Origin: JAMXLO01 sp963812075
Lineage (GTDB): Bacteria > Pseudomonadota > Alphaproteobacteria > Acetobacterales > Acetobacteraceae
DNA length: 64,000 bases
Assembly: GCA_963812075.1 (NCBI GenBank)
Contig: CAWETN010000008.1
Location: 124,001 to 188,000 of the forward strand
Direction of reading: 5' to 3'
How positions within the stretch are numbered: position 1 is the first letter of the stretch; every line of letters starts with the position of its first letter. This document shows positions 42,498-50,175 of the stretch, piece by piece. Both the position numbers and the translations under genes were made by a program. The notes beneath the pieces were generated by a model. That model was not told the origin of the DNA and did not search any database. It was given only the letters and a program-made list of their open reading frames with translations.

Positions 42498-43487
42498 ATG
42501 ACCATCTTCGTGAAGCCGCTGTTGTTCAAGCCGCATCGTCTGAACGGCCTGTCCGAGCGGCCGCTGCAGAGCCACTACGAGAACAACTACGGCGGCGCGC
42601 TGCGTCGGCTGAATCTGATCCAGGCGAAGCTGATGGCACTCGACTGGCCGTCGGCGCCGGTGTTCGAGATCAACGGCATCAAGCGCGAGGAACTGATCGC
42701 CGCCGGTTCGGTCATCCTGCACGAAGTCTACTTCGATGCGCTCGGGGGTGACGGCGGCGATCCGCCTGCTGACCTCGGCCTGGCCGAGGCGCTGGAGCGC
42801 GACTTCGGCAGCCTGCGCGCCTGGCACGCCGAGTTCACCGCCATGGCGAAGGCACAGGCGGGCGGCTCCGGCTGGGTATTGCTGACCTGGTCGCCGCGGC
42901 ACGGCCGGCTGGTCAATCAGTGGGCGGCGGATCATGCGCACGGCCTTGCCGGCGGCGTGCCGATCCTGGCGTTGGACATGTACGAGCACTCGTATCACCT
43001 GGACTTCGGCACCAGGGCCGCAGCCTATGTCGATGCCGTCATGGCGAACCTGCAATGGGAGCGCATCGCCGCGCGCTACCGCCAGGCGCGGCTCGGCGAG
43101 GCGGAGGACGCTACGTTGTTCACCGCGTTCGGCGCACCGCAGGAGGCTGCCGCGGTGATCTCGGCGGAAGACCTGCGCGACGCCATGTTGCGCGAGGCGC
43201 CGGTATTGCTCGATGTCTGTCTCGCGGACGACATCGCGCGCCGCACCGACATGATTCCCGGCGCGACGCTGCGCAATCCTGATGCCGTCGATCGTTGGGC
43301 AGAAGCCTTGCCACGCGATCGGTCGATCGCGGTGTACTGCATCTACGGTTTCCAGGTGAGCGGCGGTGCGGTGGGGGAACTGCGGCGGCGAGGCTACGAC
43401 GCGCGATCCCTGACGGGTGGCATCGCGGCATGGCACGCAATCGGCGGCAGTACCGTGCCGCTGGACGCCAGCACGTACGATGCGTGA
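42498..43487 (+). CDS. Fe/Mn superoxide dismutase-rhodanese fusion (ChrC-ChrE-like)
   Basis: A 329-residue two-domain protein. Residues 1-205 form an iron/manganese superoxide dismutase with metal ligands at His26 (SHYENNYGG), His75 (HEVYFDALGG), Asp160 and His164 (DMYEHSYHLDF). Residues 222-320 form a rhodanese domain with the active Cys281 in YCIYGFQVSGG, the loop type of ChrE. In chromate operons ChrC is a superoxide dismutase and ChrE a rhodanese-like protein; here both are in one chain. It would detoxify superoxide formed when chromate is reduced. GGAGCG lies just upstream. No signal peptide, so cytoplasmic. Confidence 0.88.
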   Translation: MTIFVKPLLFKPHRLNGLSERPLQSHYENNYGGALRRLNLIQAKLMALDWPSAPVFEINGIKREELIAAGSVILHEVYFDALGGDGGDPPADLGLAEALERDFGSLRAWHAEFTAMAKAQAGGSGWVLLTWSPRHGRLVNQWAADHAHGLAGGVPILALDMYEHSYHLDFGTRAAAYVDAVMANLQWERIAARYRQARLGEAEDATLFTAFGAPQEAAAVISAEDLRDAMLREAPVLLDVCLADDIARRTDMIPGATLRNPDAVDRWAEALPRDRSIAVYCIYGFQVSGGAVGELRRRGYDARSLTGGIAAWHAIGGSTVPLDASTYDA

Positions 43488-43511
43488 TCCGTTGCGAGGG
43501 AGGGCAGCGAC

Positions 43512-44564
43512 ATGAGCGAGCAGCAGCGTTTTCGGCTTGGCGTAATGTGGAGCGGTGACCGCGATACGCGCCGCTCCGCAACGGCGCAGAACAACCGGCT
43601 CAGCGGCATGTTCGCGGCACTGGCCGAGCAAGGCATTGCGACCGAGCCTGCGGTGTACTCCGATGATTTCGTGGACGAGGTGCGCGCGCAGCTGCGGCGG
43701 CTCGATGGCGTTCTGGTGTGGGTCGATCCGATCACCGACGGCAGGAATCGCAGCGTCCTCGACGTGATGCTGCGCAATGTCGCCGCACGCGGTGTCTGGG
43801 TCAGCACGCATCCCGACGTGATTCTGAAGATGGGCGTGAAGGAGGTGCTGCATCGCACGAAACATCTCGGATGGGGCACCGATACCCAGCTCTATCGCGA
43901 CGCCGGCGCCTTGCATGCGCAGTTTCCACCACGGCTGCAGACCGCCGGCCCGCGCGTGCTGAAGCAGAACCGCGGCAACGGCGGCCAGGGTGTCTGGAAG
44001 GTCGAGGCAGTCGGCGACGGGATCGTCCGCGTGCTGCACGCGCGGCGCGGCAGCGTGCCCGAGGACCTGAAGCTGGGCGACTTCCTGCGACGCTGCGAGA
44101 CATACTTCGACAATGCCAGCTGCGTCATCGACCAGCCGTTTCAGCCGCGGCTGCCCGAAGGCATGATCCGCTGCTACATGGCGGGCGACCGGGTCGCGGG
44201 CTTCGGACATCAGCTGATCAAGGCGCTGATTCCGCCGCCGCCGGAAGGCCCCCACTCGCCAGAAGCGCAGCCTGGGCCGCGCATCATGCATCCCGCGGAT
44301 GCACCGGCGTTCCAGGCACTGCGAGCCAAGATGGAAGCCGAATGGACGCCGCAGATGATGCAGGTGCTGGACATCGACGAGCGGTCGCTGCCGGTGCTGT
44401 GGGATGCCGACTTCCTCTACGGGCCGCGTACCGCGGCCGGCGACGACACTTATGTGCTGTGCGAGATCAATGTCAGCTCGGTCATTCCGTTTCCAGACCA
44501 GGTGCCGGCGGCAGTCGCCCGACTGGTGCCGGGCAGGCTCCAAGCGTGGCGGCAACGGAGGTGA
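43512..44564 (+). CDS. Cj0069-family ATP-grasp-like protein
   Basis: A 350-residue protein with an ATP-grasp layout: an N-terminal Rossmann-like part (FRLGVMWSGDRDTRRS, near residue 7), a central lysine and Gly-rich loop PRVLKQNRGNGGQGVWKVE (about residue 146), which fits the nucleotide-binding strands, and a C-terminal metal-site-like VLCEINVSSVIPFPD. It matches the Cj0069 family, whose reaction is unknown; ATP-grasp enzymes typically join a carboxylate to an amine or thiol. GAGGGAGG precedes the ATG. It follows the superoxide dismutase-rhodanese fusion by 24 bases. Confidence 0.75.
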   Translation: MSEQQRFRLGVMWSGDRDTRRSATAQNNRLSGMFAALAEQGIATEPAVYSDDFVDEVRAQLRRLDGVLVWVDPITDGRNRSVLDVMLRNVAARGVWVSTHPDVILKMGVKEVLHRTKHLGWGTDTQLYRDAGALHAQFPPRLQTAGPRVLKQNRGNGGQGVWKVEAVGDGIVRVLHARRGSVPEDLKLGDFLRRCETYFDNASCVIDQPFQPRLPEGMIRCYMAGDRVAGFGHQLIKALIPPPPEGPHSPEAQPGPRIMHPADAPAFQALRAKMEAEWTPQMMQVLDIDERSLPVLWDADFLYGPRTAAGDDTYVLCEINVSSVIPFPDQVPAAVARLVPGRLQAWRQRR

Positions 44565-44566
44565 CG

Positions 44567-45568
44567 ATGGTCAGACTAGAACGATGCCTGCTGTGGGTGA
44601 CGGCGGTGCTCGCGACGATCGGCGCGCCGGTGCGGACGCAAGCGGAGCAGCCCGGTCTGGTGCTGGAGACGACGATCGCGCTGCACGGCGTGCAGGGGCG
44701 GATCGACCACATGGCGTTCGACGCGGGACGCAGGCGGCTGATCGTCGCCGAACTCGGCAACAATACGGTCGATGTCGTCGATGTGGTGGCCGGTGCGCCG
44801 GTGCATCGGATCGCCGGGCTGCGCGAACCGCAGGGCGTCGGCTATGCGCCGCGCGCCGATCTCATCCTGATCGCCAACGCCGGCGACGGATCGGTGCGAC
44901 TGTTCAAGGCCGCGGACTTTGCGCCGGCCGGGAGCATCGCCCTCGGCGACGATGCCGACAACATCCGCATCGATCCGCGCAACGGACTGGCTGTGGTGGG
45001 CTATGGCAGCGGCGGTCTGGCGCTGATCGATCCGGTGGCGCGCTCCAAGGTCGGTGATGTGCGGCTGCCGGGGCATCCGGAGGGGTTCCAGATCGACCCG
45101 GCCGGCCGCGCCTACGTCAACATCCCCGAAGCGCGGCAGATCGCCGTTGTTGATCTCGACGCGCGACGCGTGCTTGCCAGCTGGCCGACCGGCAGCAGGC
45201 GGTCGAACTTTCCGATGGCGCTGGACGCATCGCAGTCTCAGGTGGTCAGCGTGTTCCGCGGACCGCCCACGCTGCTGGCGATGGATCAGGCGACCGGGGC
45301 GGAACGCCAGGCGGTCCCGACCTGTGGCGACGCCGATGATGTGTTTCTCGATGCGCAGCGACCGCGTCTCTACGTGAGCTGCGGTGCGGGCGAAGTGGCG
45401 GTGCTGGAACGCAGCAGCGCCGGCTGGCGCGACGCCGGCCTGGTGCGCACGGCTTCGGGTGCGCGGACATCGCTGTTCGTGCCCGACCTGGACCGCCTGT
45501 TCGTCGCCGAGCGCGCCGGTCTCATCGGGTCCGAGGCCGCCATCGCGGTATATCGGCCGGCCCCATAG
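44567..45568 (+). CDS. Secreted YVTN/NHL-type beta-propeller protein
   Basis: A 333-residue protein with a signal peptide (LLWVTAVLATIGAPVRTQA, cleavage near residue 26). It contains repeated blades of the type R-x-IVAELGNNTVDVVD, GVGYAPRADLILIANAGDG and EGFQIDPAGRAYVNIPEA, characteristic of YVTN/NHL propellers. Probably a periplasmic binding module. GGAGGTGACG overlaps the end of the preceding gene, giving two-base spacing, so it is the last gene of the run behind chrA. A Cys pair (TCGDADD and VSCGAGE) is the only redox-type feature. Confidence 0.78.
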   Translation: MVRLERCLLWVTAVLATIGAPVRTQAEQPGLVLETTIALHGVQGRIDHMAFDAGRRRLIVAELGNNTVDVVDVVAGAPVHRIAGLREPQGVGYAPRADLILIANAGDGSVRLFKAADFAPAGSIALGDDADNIRIDPRNGLAVVGYGSGGLALIDPVARSKVGDVRLPGHPEGFQIDPAGRAYVNIPEARQIAVVDLDARRVLASWPTGSRRSNFPMALDASQSQVVSVFRGPPTLLAMDQATGAERQAVPTCGDADDVFLDAQRPRLYVSCGAGEVAVLERSSAGWRDAGLVRTASGARTSLFVPDLDRLFVAERAGLIGSEAAIAVYRPAP

Positions 45569-45579
45569 CGATCAGCGGG

Positions 45580-46587
45580 TCAGCGGGTCAGCGCGTCGGC
45601 CAGGAACGGCAGGCTGATGTCCATGCGATAGTCGACGCCGGTGTGGTTGTCGGCGAACTCCTCGTAGCGGTGCTCGATGCCGAGTTGCTTCAGCCGCCGG
45701 GCGAACCGGCGCGCGCCGTACAGCAGGTTGAACTGGTCACGCTCGCCACAGTCGATGTACAGCGCCTTCAGCCGGCGCAGGTTGTCGGACTGCGTTTCCA
45801 GCGCGACCACCGGATCGTGGCGCAGCCAGTTGGCCCAGCGGTCGGCGATGATCTCGCAGGTGTCGAACGTGACCGGCAGCCGGATGCCGAGGAACTGGGT
45901 GGGGTCGGGATCGTAGCTGGCCGCCATTGCCAGCACGTTGAAAACCTTGAACGCGCCGTCAGGATGCTTCTGCGTCGATTCGAGCTGGAGCCACCAGCGT
46001 TCGATCGAATTCTCCACGCCGGCGAGAGCGCGCAGGGCGGCCGGCATGTCGGGCAGGTAGCAGAGCTCGAACCCCATGTCGCCGGAGTGGCAGGCCGCCG
46101 CCGCCCAGATGTCCGAATGCCGCAGCGCATGCATGATGGCGCCGTAGCCGCCGGAGCTCTTGCCGAACACCCCGCGTCTGCCATCGCCGCCGCAGCCGAA
46201 CTGCTGTTCCAGGCGTGGCAGCATCTCGTGGCACAGGAAGTCCTCCCACGCACCGAGGGAGGTCGAGTTGATGTACTGGTTGCCGCCCAGCCGGGTGAAG
46301 CAGTCGGGGAATGCGACGACGACCGGCGGCATCTTGCCCTCGCCGATCAGGCGATCGAGCCGCTCCGGCAGGTTCTCGCGGAACCCGACCCAGTTGGTGT
46401 GCGCCAGGCCGCTGCCGGTGAAGCCGACCAGATCGACGAGCAGCGGCAGGCCGCGCCCGTCATGGCCGGCCGGCACATAGACGTCCACGACGCGCGACGT
46501 CGGGTCGCCCAGCATGTTGGTCCGGAGAGCGTCGCTCTCGATCACATGCCGGCTCACTGTTCCCGCTGGTCCGGCGAATTTTCGCAT
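45580..46587 (-). CDS. Esterase D-like alpha/beta hydrolase
   Basis: A 335-residue alpha/beta hydrolase of the esterase/Fes-like group (Pfam Esterase). The nucleophile Ser lies in GVFGKSSGGYGAIMHAL near residue 145 (GxSxG = GKSSG). The catalytic acid is likely in YIDCGERDQFNLLYG and the His in FADNHTGVDYRM near the end. No signal peptide is present. Relatives hydrolyse acyl esters or enterobactin-type substrates; the exact one is unknown. It converges with the end of the chromate-linked operon and is followed upstream by a partial palindromic repeat. Confidence 0.82.
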   Translation of the reverse strand: MRKFAGPAGTVSRHVIESDALRTNMLGDPTSRVVDVYVPAGHDGRGLPLLVDLVGFTGSGLAHTNWVGFRENLPERLDRLIGEGKMPPVVVAFPDCFTRLGGNQYINSTSLGAWEDFLCHEMLPRLEQQFGCGGDGRRGVFGKSSGGYGAIMHALRHSDIWAAAACHSGDMGFELCYLPDMPAALRALAGVENSIERWWLQLESTQKHPDGAFKVFNVLAMAASYDPDPTQFLGIRLPVTFDTCEIIADRWANWLRHDPVVALETQSDNLRRLKALYIDCGERDQFNLLYGARRFARRLKQLGIEHRYEEFADNHTGVDYRMDISLPFLADALTR

Positions 46588-46624
46588 CTGCAGATCTCCT
46601 TCGCATTGGTGCGCTATCTCCGGG

Positions 46625-46654
46625 GAGATTGCTTCGCTTCGCTCGCGATGACAG
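46625..46654. repeat. Dispersed palindromic (REP-like) element, copy 3, half
   Basis: GAGATTGCTTCGCTTCGCTCG then CGATGACAG matches the right arm of the element at 5440-5525. Only one arm is visible. It lies between the esterase gene and the Kdo hydroxylase gene. Confidence 0.68.
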
Positions 46655-46688
46655 CACTGGCCGGGTCTGAACCGCCAGGATCACCACG

Positions 46689-47573
46689 CTAGACCAGGCT
46701 ACGCCCGGCCAACCGCTCCAGCACCCGCAGCGGCGCACGCTCCGGCTCCGCCATGACGCTGACCGGCACGTGGAATGTCTGTTCCAGTGCGCAGTGCCCG
46801 GCCAGCGCGGCATGCAGGACCTGGTCGGTAAAGCACATCCAGGTGGTGCCGGCGGGGAAGGCGACATCGGCCTTGGGCCCGGCAGTCTGATAGGCGCCGT
46901 CGAGTTTTCCCGCATCGTGCAGCCGCAGCATGAGGCGGTCGTACTCGCTGCGGCGGCCCCGCGTGATGCCCAGCCGTTGCAGCAGCCAGGCGCCGCCGGG
47001 CACGCCCGAACCGGTGCGCGGCAGGAACCGGCGGGCAAAATCGGCGAACGGCTCGCCGACGCGCCATTCGCGTGCGGCGCCATCCGCGGCGACGTTGGTG
47101 AACAGCCGCAGGATGCGCCGCCCGCCCATCGGCCGACTGGGGAACGCATCGACATGCAGCAGCCTGTCGTCGTGCCGCGGGGAATAGGCCCGGCCGGCGA
47201 TCTCGGCCGGACGGAAGCTGGTGCGGGCCCGTTCCAGGTCAGCCGCATAGTCAGGCAGCAGGTCGTGCAGCAACGTCTCGGCAGAATCGCCGAAGCGGCG
47301 CAGCATCGCGCGCAAGCGATCCGCCTGGACGCCGGACAGCGACGTGTTCGAGATCGAACCGTCCGCCGAATCGAAGCTGATGTTCTTCCGCTCGCTGCCC
47401 ATGACCGACGGCGACAGCAGGAACGTCTCATCCGGCGCCACGGCGAATGGCAGCCGCGCCAGCAGGACGCGGCCCGCTTCCAGCGCATTGCATGCACGCG
47501 CCCGCAGCGCCGCATCGAACGGGCCATGCCAGTCGGCGATCGGCAGCGTCTCGACGACATCCTGTACGTTCAT
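46689..47573 (-). CDS. Kdo hydroxylase family protein
   Basis: A 294-residue Fe(II)/2-oxoglutarate-type enzyme of the family that hydroxylates 3-deoxy-D-manno-oct-2-ulosonic acid (Kdo) in lipopolysaccharide to Ko. RHDDRLLHVDAFPSRPMGGR contains the HVD metal pair near residue 140, with the partner His in the C-terminal LHAALAGHCALEQTFHV region. The opening ETLPIADWHG and the SERKNISFD block fit the family. It overlaps nothing but starts two bases after the phosphatase stop, so the two are co-transcribed. Confidence 0.85.
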   Translation of the reverse strand: MNVQDVVETLPIADWHGPFDAALRARACNALEAGRVLLARLPFAVAPDETFLLSPSVMGSERKNISFDSADGSISNTSLSGVQADRLRAMLRRFGDSAETLLHDLLPDYAADLERARTSFRPAEIAGRAYSPRHDDRLLHVDAFPSRPMGGRRILRLFTNVAADGAAREWRVGEPFADFARRFLPRTGSGVPGGAWLLQRLGITRGRRSEYDRLMLRLHDAGKLDGAYQTAGPKADVAFPAGTTWMCFTDQVLHAALAGHCALEQTFHVPVSVMAEPERAPLRVLERLAGRSLV

Positions 47574-47575
47574 GG

Positions 47576-48247
47576 CTATTCGTGCACCAGCACCCAGTCG
47601 TTGATGAAGCTCGCCAGCCCGTTGGCGTGGAAGTCGCGCTGCAGGGCGGCCGGATCGTAGTCCTCGCGCACCCAGTCGACGAATGGCTTCCGCCCCTCCG
47701 CCTCGCGCGCGTAGTGATGGAAGAATGCGTCGAGCACGCCGGTGCGCGCCTGGCGGATATGGCCGAAGCGCAGCGAGAGCTGCGCCAGCGCCTCGCGCGC
47801 GCTGCCGCCGCGGAACAGCACGAACAGACCGGCCGCCAGGCCGGCGCGGTCGGCGCCGGATTTGCAATGCAGCAGCGCCGGAGCGCGCATGTGACGATAG
47901 ATGTCCAGCAGCCGCAGGATGCGCTCGCGCTGCGGCGCGCCGCGGCTGTCCAGCGGTGCGTCGATGAATTCCAGACCGAGGTCGCGGGCGGCGTCGCGGC
48001 TCAGCGCGTCGGATCCGTTGCCGGTCTCGCCGCGCAGGTTGATCAGCGTCCGAAGCCCGTAGCGGCGGGTGAGGAAGGCGAGACGTGCGGGCGTCGGGTG
48101 ATTGCAGCGGTAGAGCCGGCCGGGCGCGACCGCGGCGAAGTTGCTCCAGACCAGGCGGAACACGGCGTGGTCGACGAACAGCGCATCGACCCAGGCAAGG
48201 GTGCGGCCTTTGGCGGTGCTCAGGTCGCCATTGAAGATGCTGTTCAT
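47576..48247 (-). CDS. Dual-specificity/tyrosine phosphatase-like protein
   Basis: A 223-residue protein phosphatase-fold enzyme with the P-loop LLHCKSGADRAGLAAG (C-x5-R: CKSGADR) near residue 125 and the upstream general-acid region IDAPLDSRGAPQ. It has the YRCNHPTPARL and RTLINLRGETG segments seen in the bacterial DSP family linked to Kdo hydroxylase and lipid A kinase genes. Its target could be a lipid-A or sugar phosphate instead of a protein. The stop lies two bases before the start of the Kdo hydroxylase gene. Confidence 0.85.
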   Translation of the reverse strand: MNSIFNGDLSTAKGRTLAWVDALFVDHAVFRLVWSNFAAVAPGRLYRCNHPTPARLAFLTRRYGLRTLINLRGETGNGSDALSRDAARDLGLEFIDAPLDSRGAPQRERILRLLDIYRHMRAPALLHCKSGADRAGLAAGLFVLFRGGSAREALAQLSLRFGHIRQARTGVLDAFFHHYAREAEGRKPFVDWVREDYDPAALQRDFHANGLASFINDWVLVHE

Positions 48248-49054
48248 CGGGTGCGGGGGTTGCGAACGGGAGGGCGCATAAGGCCATGCGACGGGGTGGC
48301 GTGCAACAGACCCGTGCGCCGGGTCCGCCGCACTGCGGCGGTGCCGCGCGGGCGGTCACGCTCAATTCCGTCTCAAGAGGCGCAGGACGAGACGATGTCT
48401 CACCAACCGGGACGGCCGCGGGCACCATCAGGCCGCCGCGGCACAGGGCCGGTGGGCTGGCTGGTCGATCATCCGCAGGATCGGGCTGGTGCCGTGGGCG
48501 AGCGCCTCGACGATCTCGGGGGCGGGCGGGCCGAAACCGAGCCGGCCCTGCGGCAGGCCGCCATGCCCCCGGTTCAGCGCGGCGCGGCCGGGGAACGGGT
48601 TGGGGAACATGGCGGTGCCGGTGGTTTGGATGGCGAAGAGGGTGGATGTGGGAGTTAGTTATGATACCTTCAACAGTTAGCCGGCTCAAACCGCCGACGA
48701 CTGCGGATCTGGCCTGGTTCAGTAGTCGCGATGGCGGCCTTGCGCCGGGAGCGAACCCAAGCCGGCACGGCTGGTGATGTCGCGTATCGACCCGAGTCAG
48801 CCGATTGACGGCCAATTAGTCGGTCCGGGAAGCGGACGTTCCGAGGCGTCTAGCGCCGGCCGCTTCGCGCCCGCCTCCGTCATTCAGACGGCCTGACTGG
48901 CGTCTCGGAAGCGGACATTGAGCCAGAAGAGGCGATCGGTCGTTTGGGCCGGACTCCGCTGCGGGTCGATGCTGTTCGAAACATGATAGGCGACGACCGT
49001 AGTACCCGCGCCACCACCGATGCCCCGGGTGTCCGTTCAGCCTATGCCCTGTAT
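48248..49054. other. 807-base stretch with no convincing gene; left edge of lower-GC island
   Basis: A weak minus-strand frame (48610 to 48428, starting MFPNPFPGRAALNRGHGG) lacks a ribosome binding site and recognisable similarity. From about 48660 the composition drops visibly. Two GGAAGCGGAC motifs lie at about 48829 and 48906, and one inverse copy lies at the far edge of the island near 54090. Nothing else was recognised. Confidence 0.5.
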
Positions 49055-49620
49055 TCATTCCGTGGTCAGAAACCGCTCGCGCAGCCGCTGCTGCCCCGCC
49101 TTGTCGATACCAAGACCCTCCATGAAATATGTCTCGATCATACCATACTTAGCGCGCATCTCCTCGAACGATGCACTGAGGTACGCGGCCTTGACACCGA
49201 GTAGGTCCTGCGGAAGGGATGGTTCGCCACCCGCCGCAACGAATCGATCTATGAACGTCTTATAGGCGGGAAGGATGTACTCGTTACTTCGGAGGAAGTC
49301 CTCATAGACCCGTTCTCCGGTACGCCGAGTAGCGTCAGCAGGGCGGCGGCTGCCCAACCGGTGCGGTCTTTACCCGTCGTGCAGTGGAAGAGAGCGGGCA
49401 TGGCAGCGGAATCGCTAAGTTCGACAAACAACTGACGATAAGACGTGTTGGCGCTCGGGAGCCTAATGAATTCCTTATATACCTCTATAAACAAGGCCTC
49501 CGCCTTACCGCCGCCGAGGACTTCGTTCGCCTCTCGGGGTTTGGCGATGAGGCTCTGAAGCTCGGCCTCTTTTGACCCCCGCTCGATCGCGACAAGCGCA
49601 AACTGCGCCACCCATACCAC
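49055..49620 (-). pseudogene. Tyrosine phosphatase (Y_phosphatase3 type), 5'-truncated and frameshifted
   Basis: Two frames show the catalytic half of a PTP-like phosphatase: FHCTTGKDRTGWAAAALLTL (C-x5-R loop CTTGKDR) runs to LGVPE near 49325, then ERVYEDFLRSNEYILPAYKTF continues in another frame to the stop at 49055. One base is missing, opposite to the other frameshifts in the window. The N-terminal part that normally holds the DLR-type strand is absent; upstream of 49620 the sequence has no similarity. This makes true decay likely here, in contrast to the other broken genes. Confidence 0.7.
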
Positions 49621-49798
49621 GACGGAAATCCTGGGCTATGCCGGTTCAGCGAACCAACCGTCACTCCGGTACCGGTTGCAGTAAGGCCGCTTTGACCGAC
49701 CGCAGTTGTAGCCGAAGCCCACTCTACCGCCGCAATGGGGTGGTTGCAGCCATTTGGTCTCAGCTCAAACGCCTGCAATTGGCGCGAAATTACTCGAG

Positions 49799-50158
49799 TC
49801 AGCTTTCCAGGACGGAACCTCGAGTTGACGCCCGGACCAACAGCGTCGCCAACAGGAGGTGCAGAATGACGGCCGGCCAAAGCAGGACGCCGCCGAAGCC
49901 ACCAGCGAACCCCAGGTAGGTAAGATAGAGCGTGACCAATGCGCTGTAGCTTAGCAAGCCTATAAGCGGGGGACCCGGCCAGCACGCGATACCCAGACCG
50001 ATCAAAGCCATGCCTGCCACACGGGCCACGGGAATCGCGACGCCACCAAATGGCTCGCCCAGCAACAACCGGCCGACCAGCGACGGAGCGATCAGCAAAG
50101 CCAGGCCCGTCGCCGCTTCGCCGACGGCCGCGACAACAATAAAAGTCGTATTTACCAC
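49799..50158 (-). CDS. Small integral membrane protein, unknown function
   Basis: A 119-residue protein with four hydrophobic segments (about 4-22, 44-60, 66-86 and 90-108) and few charged residues. It opens MVNTTFIVVAAVGEAATGLA. The pattern resembles small DoxX-like or sulfatase-linked membrane proteins but no signature could be named. It lies 17 bases downstream of the arylsulfatase stop on the same strand, so the two are probably co-transcribed. Base composition is lower in GC than in the flanking regions. Confidence 0.65.
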   Translation of the reverse strand: MVNTTFIVVAAVGEAATGLALLIAPSLVGRLLLGEPFGGVAIPVARVAGMALIGLGIACWPGPPLIGLLSYSALVTLYLTYLGFAGGFGGVLLWPAVILHLLLATLLVRASTRGSVLES

Positions 50159-50175
50159 AGTTTCGCTTCCGATGC

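Noticed and set aside
48428..48610. Minus-strand 60-codon frame (MFPNPFPGRAALNRGHGG...)
   Set aside because: No ribosome binding site, no recognised similarity, and it lies in an otherwise empty gap. It does not look random, but there is not enough to call a gene.
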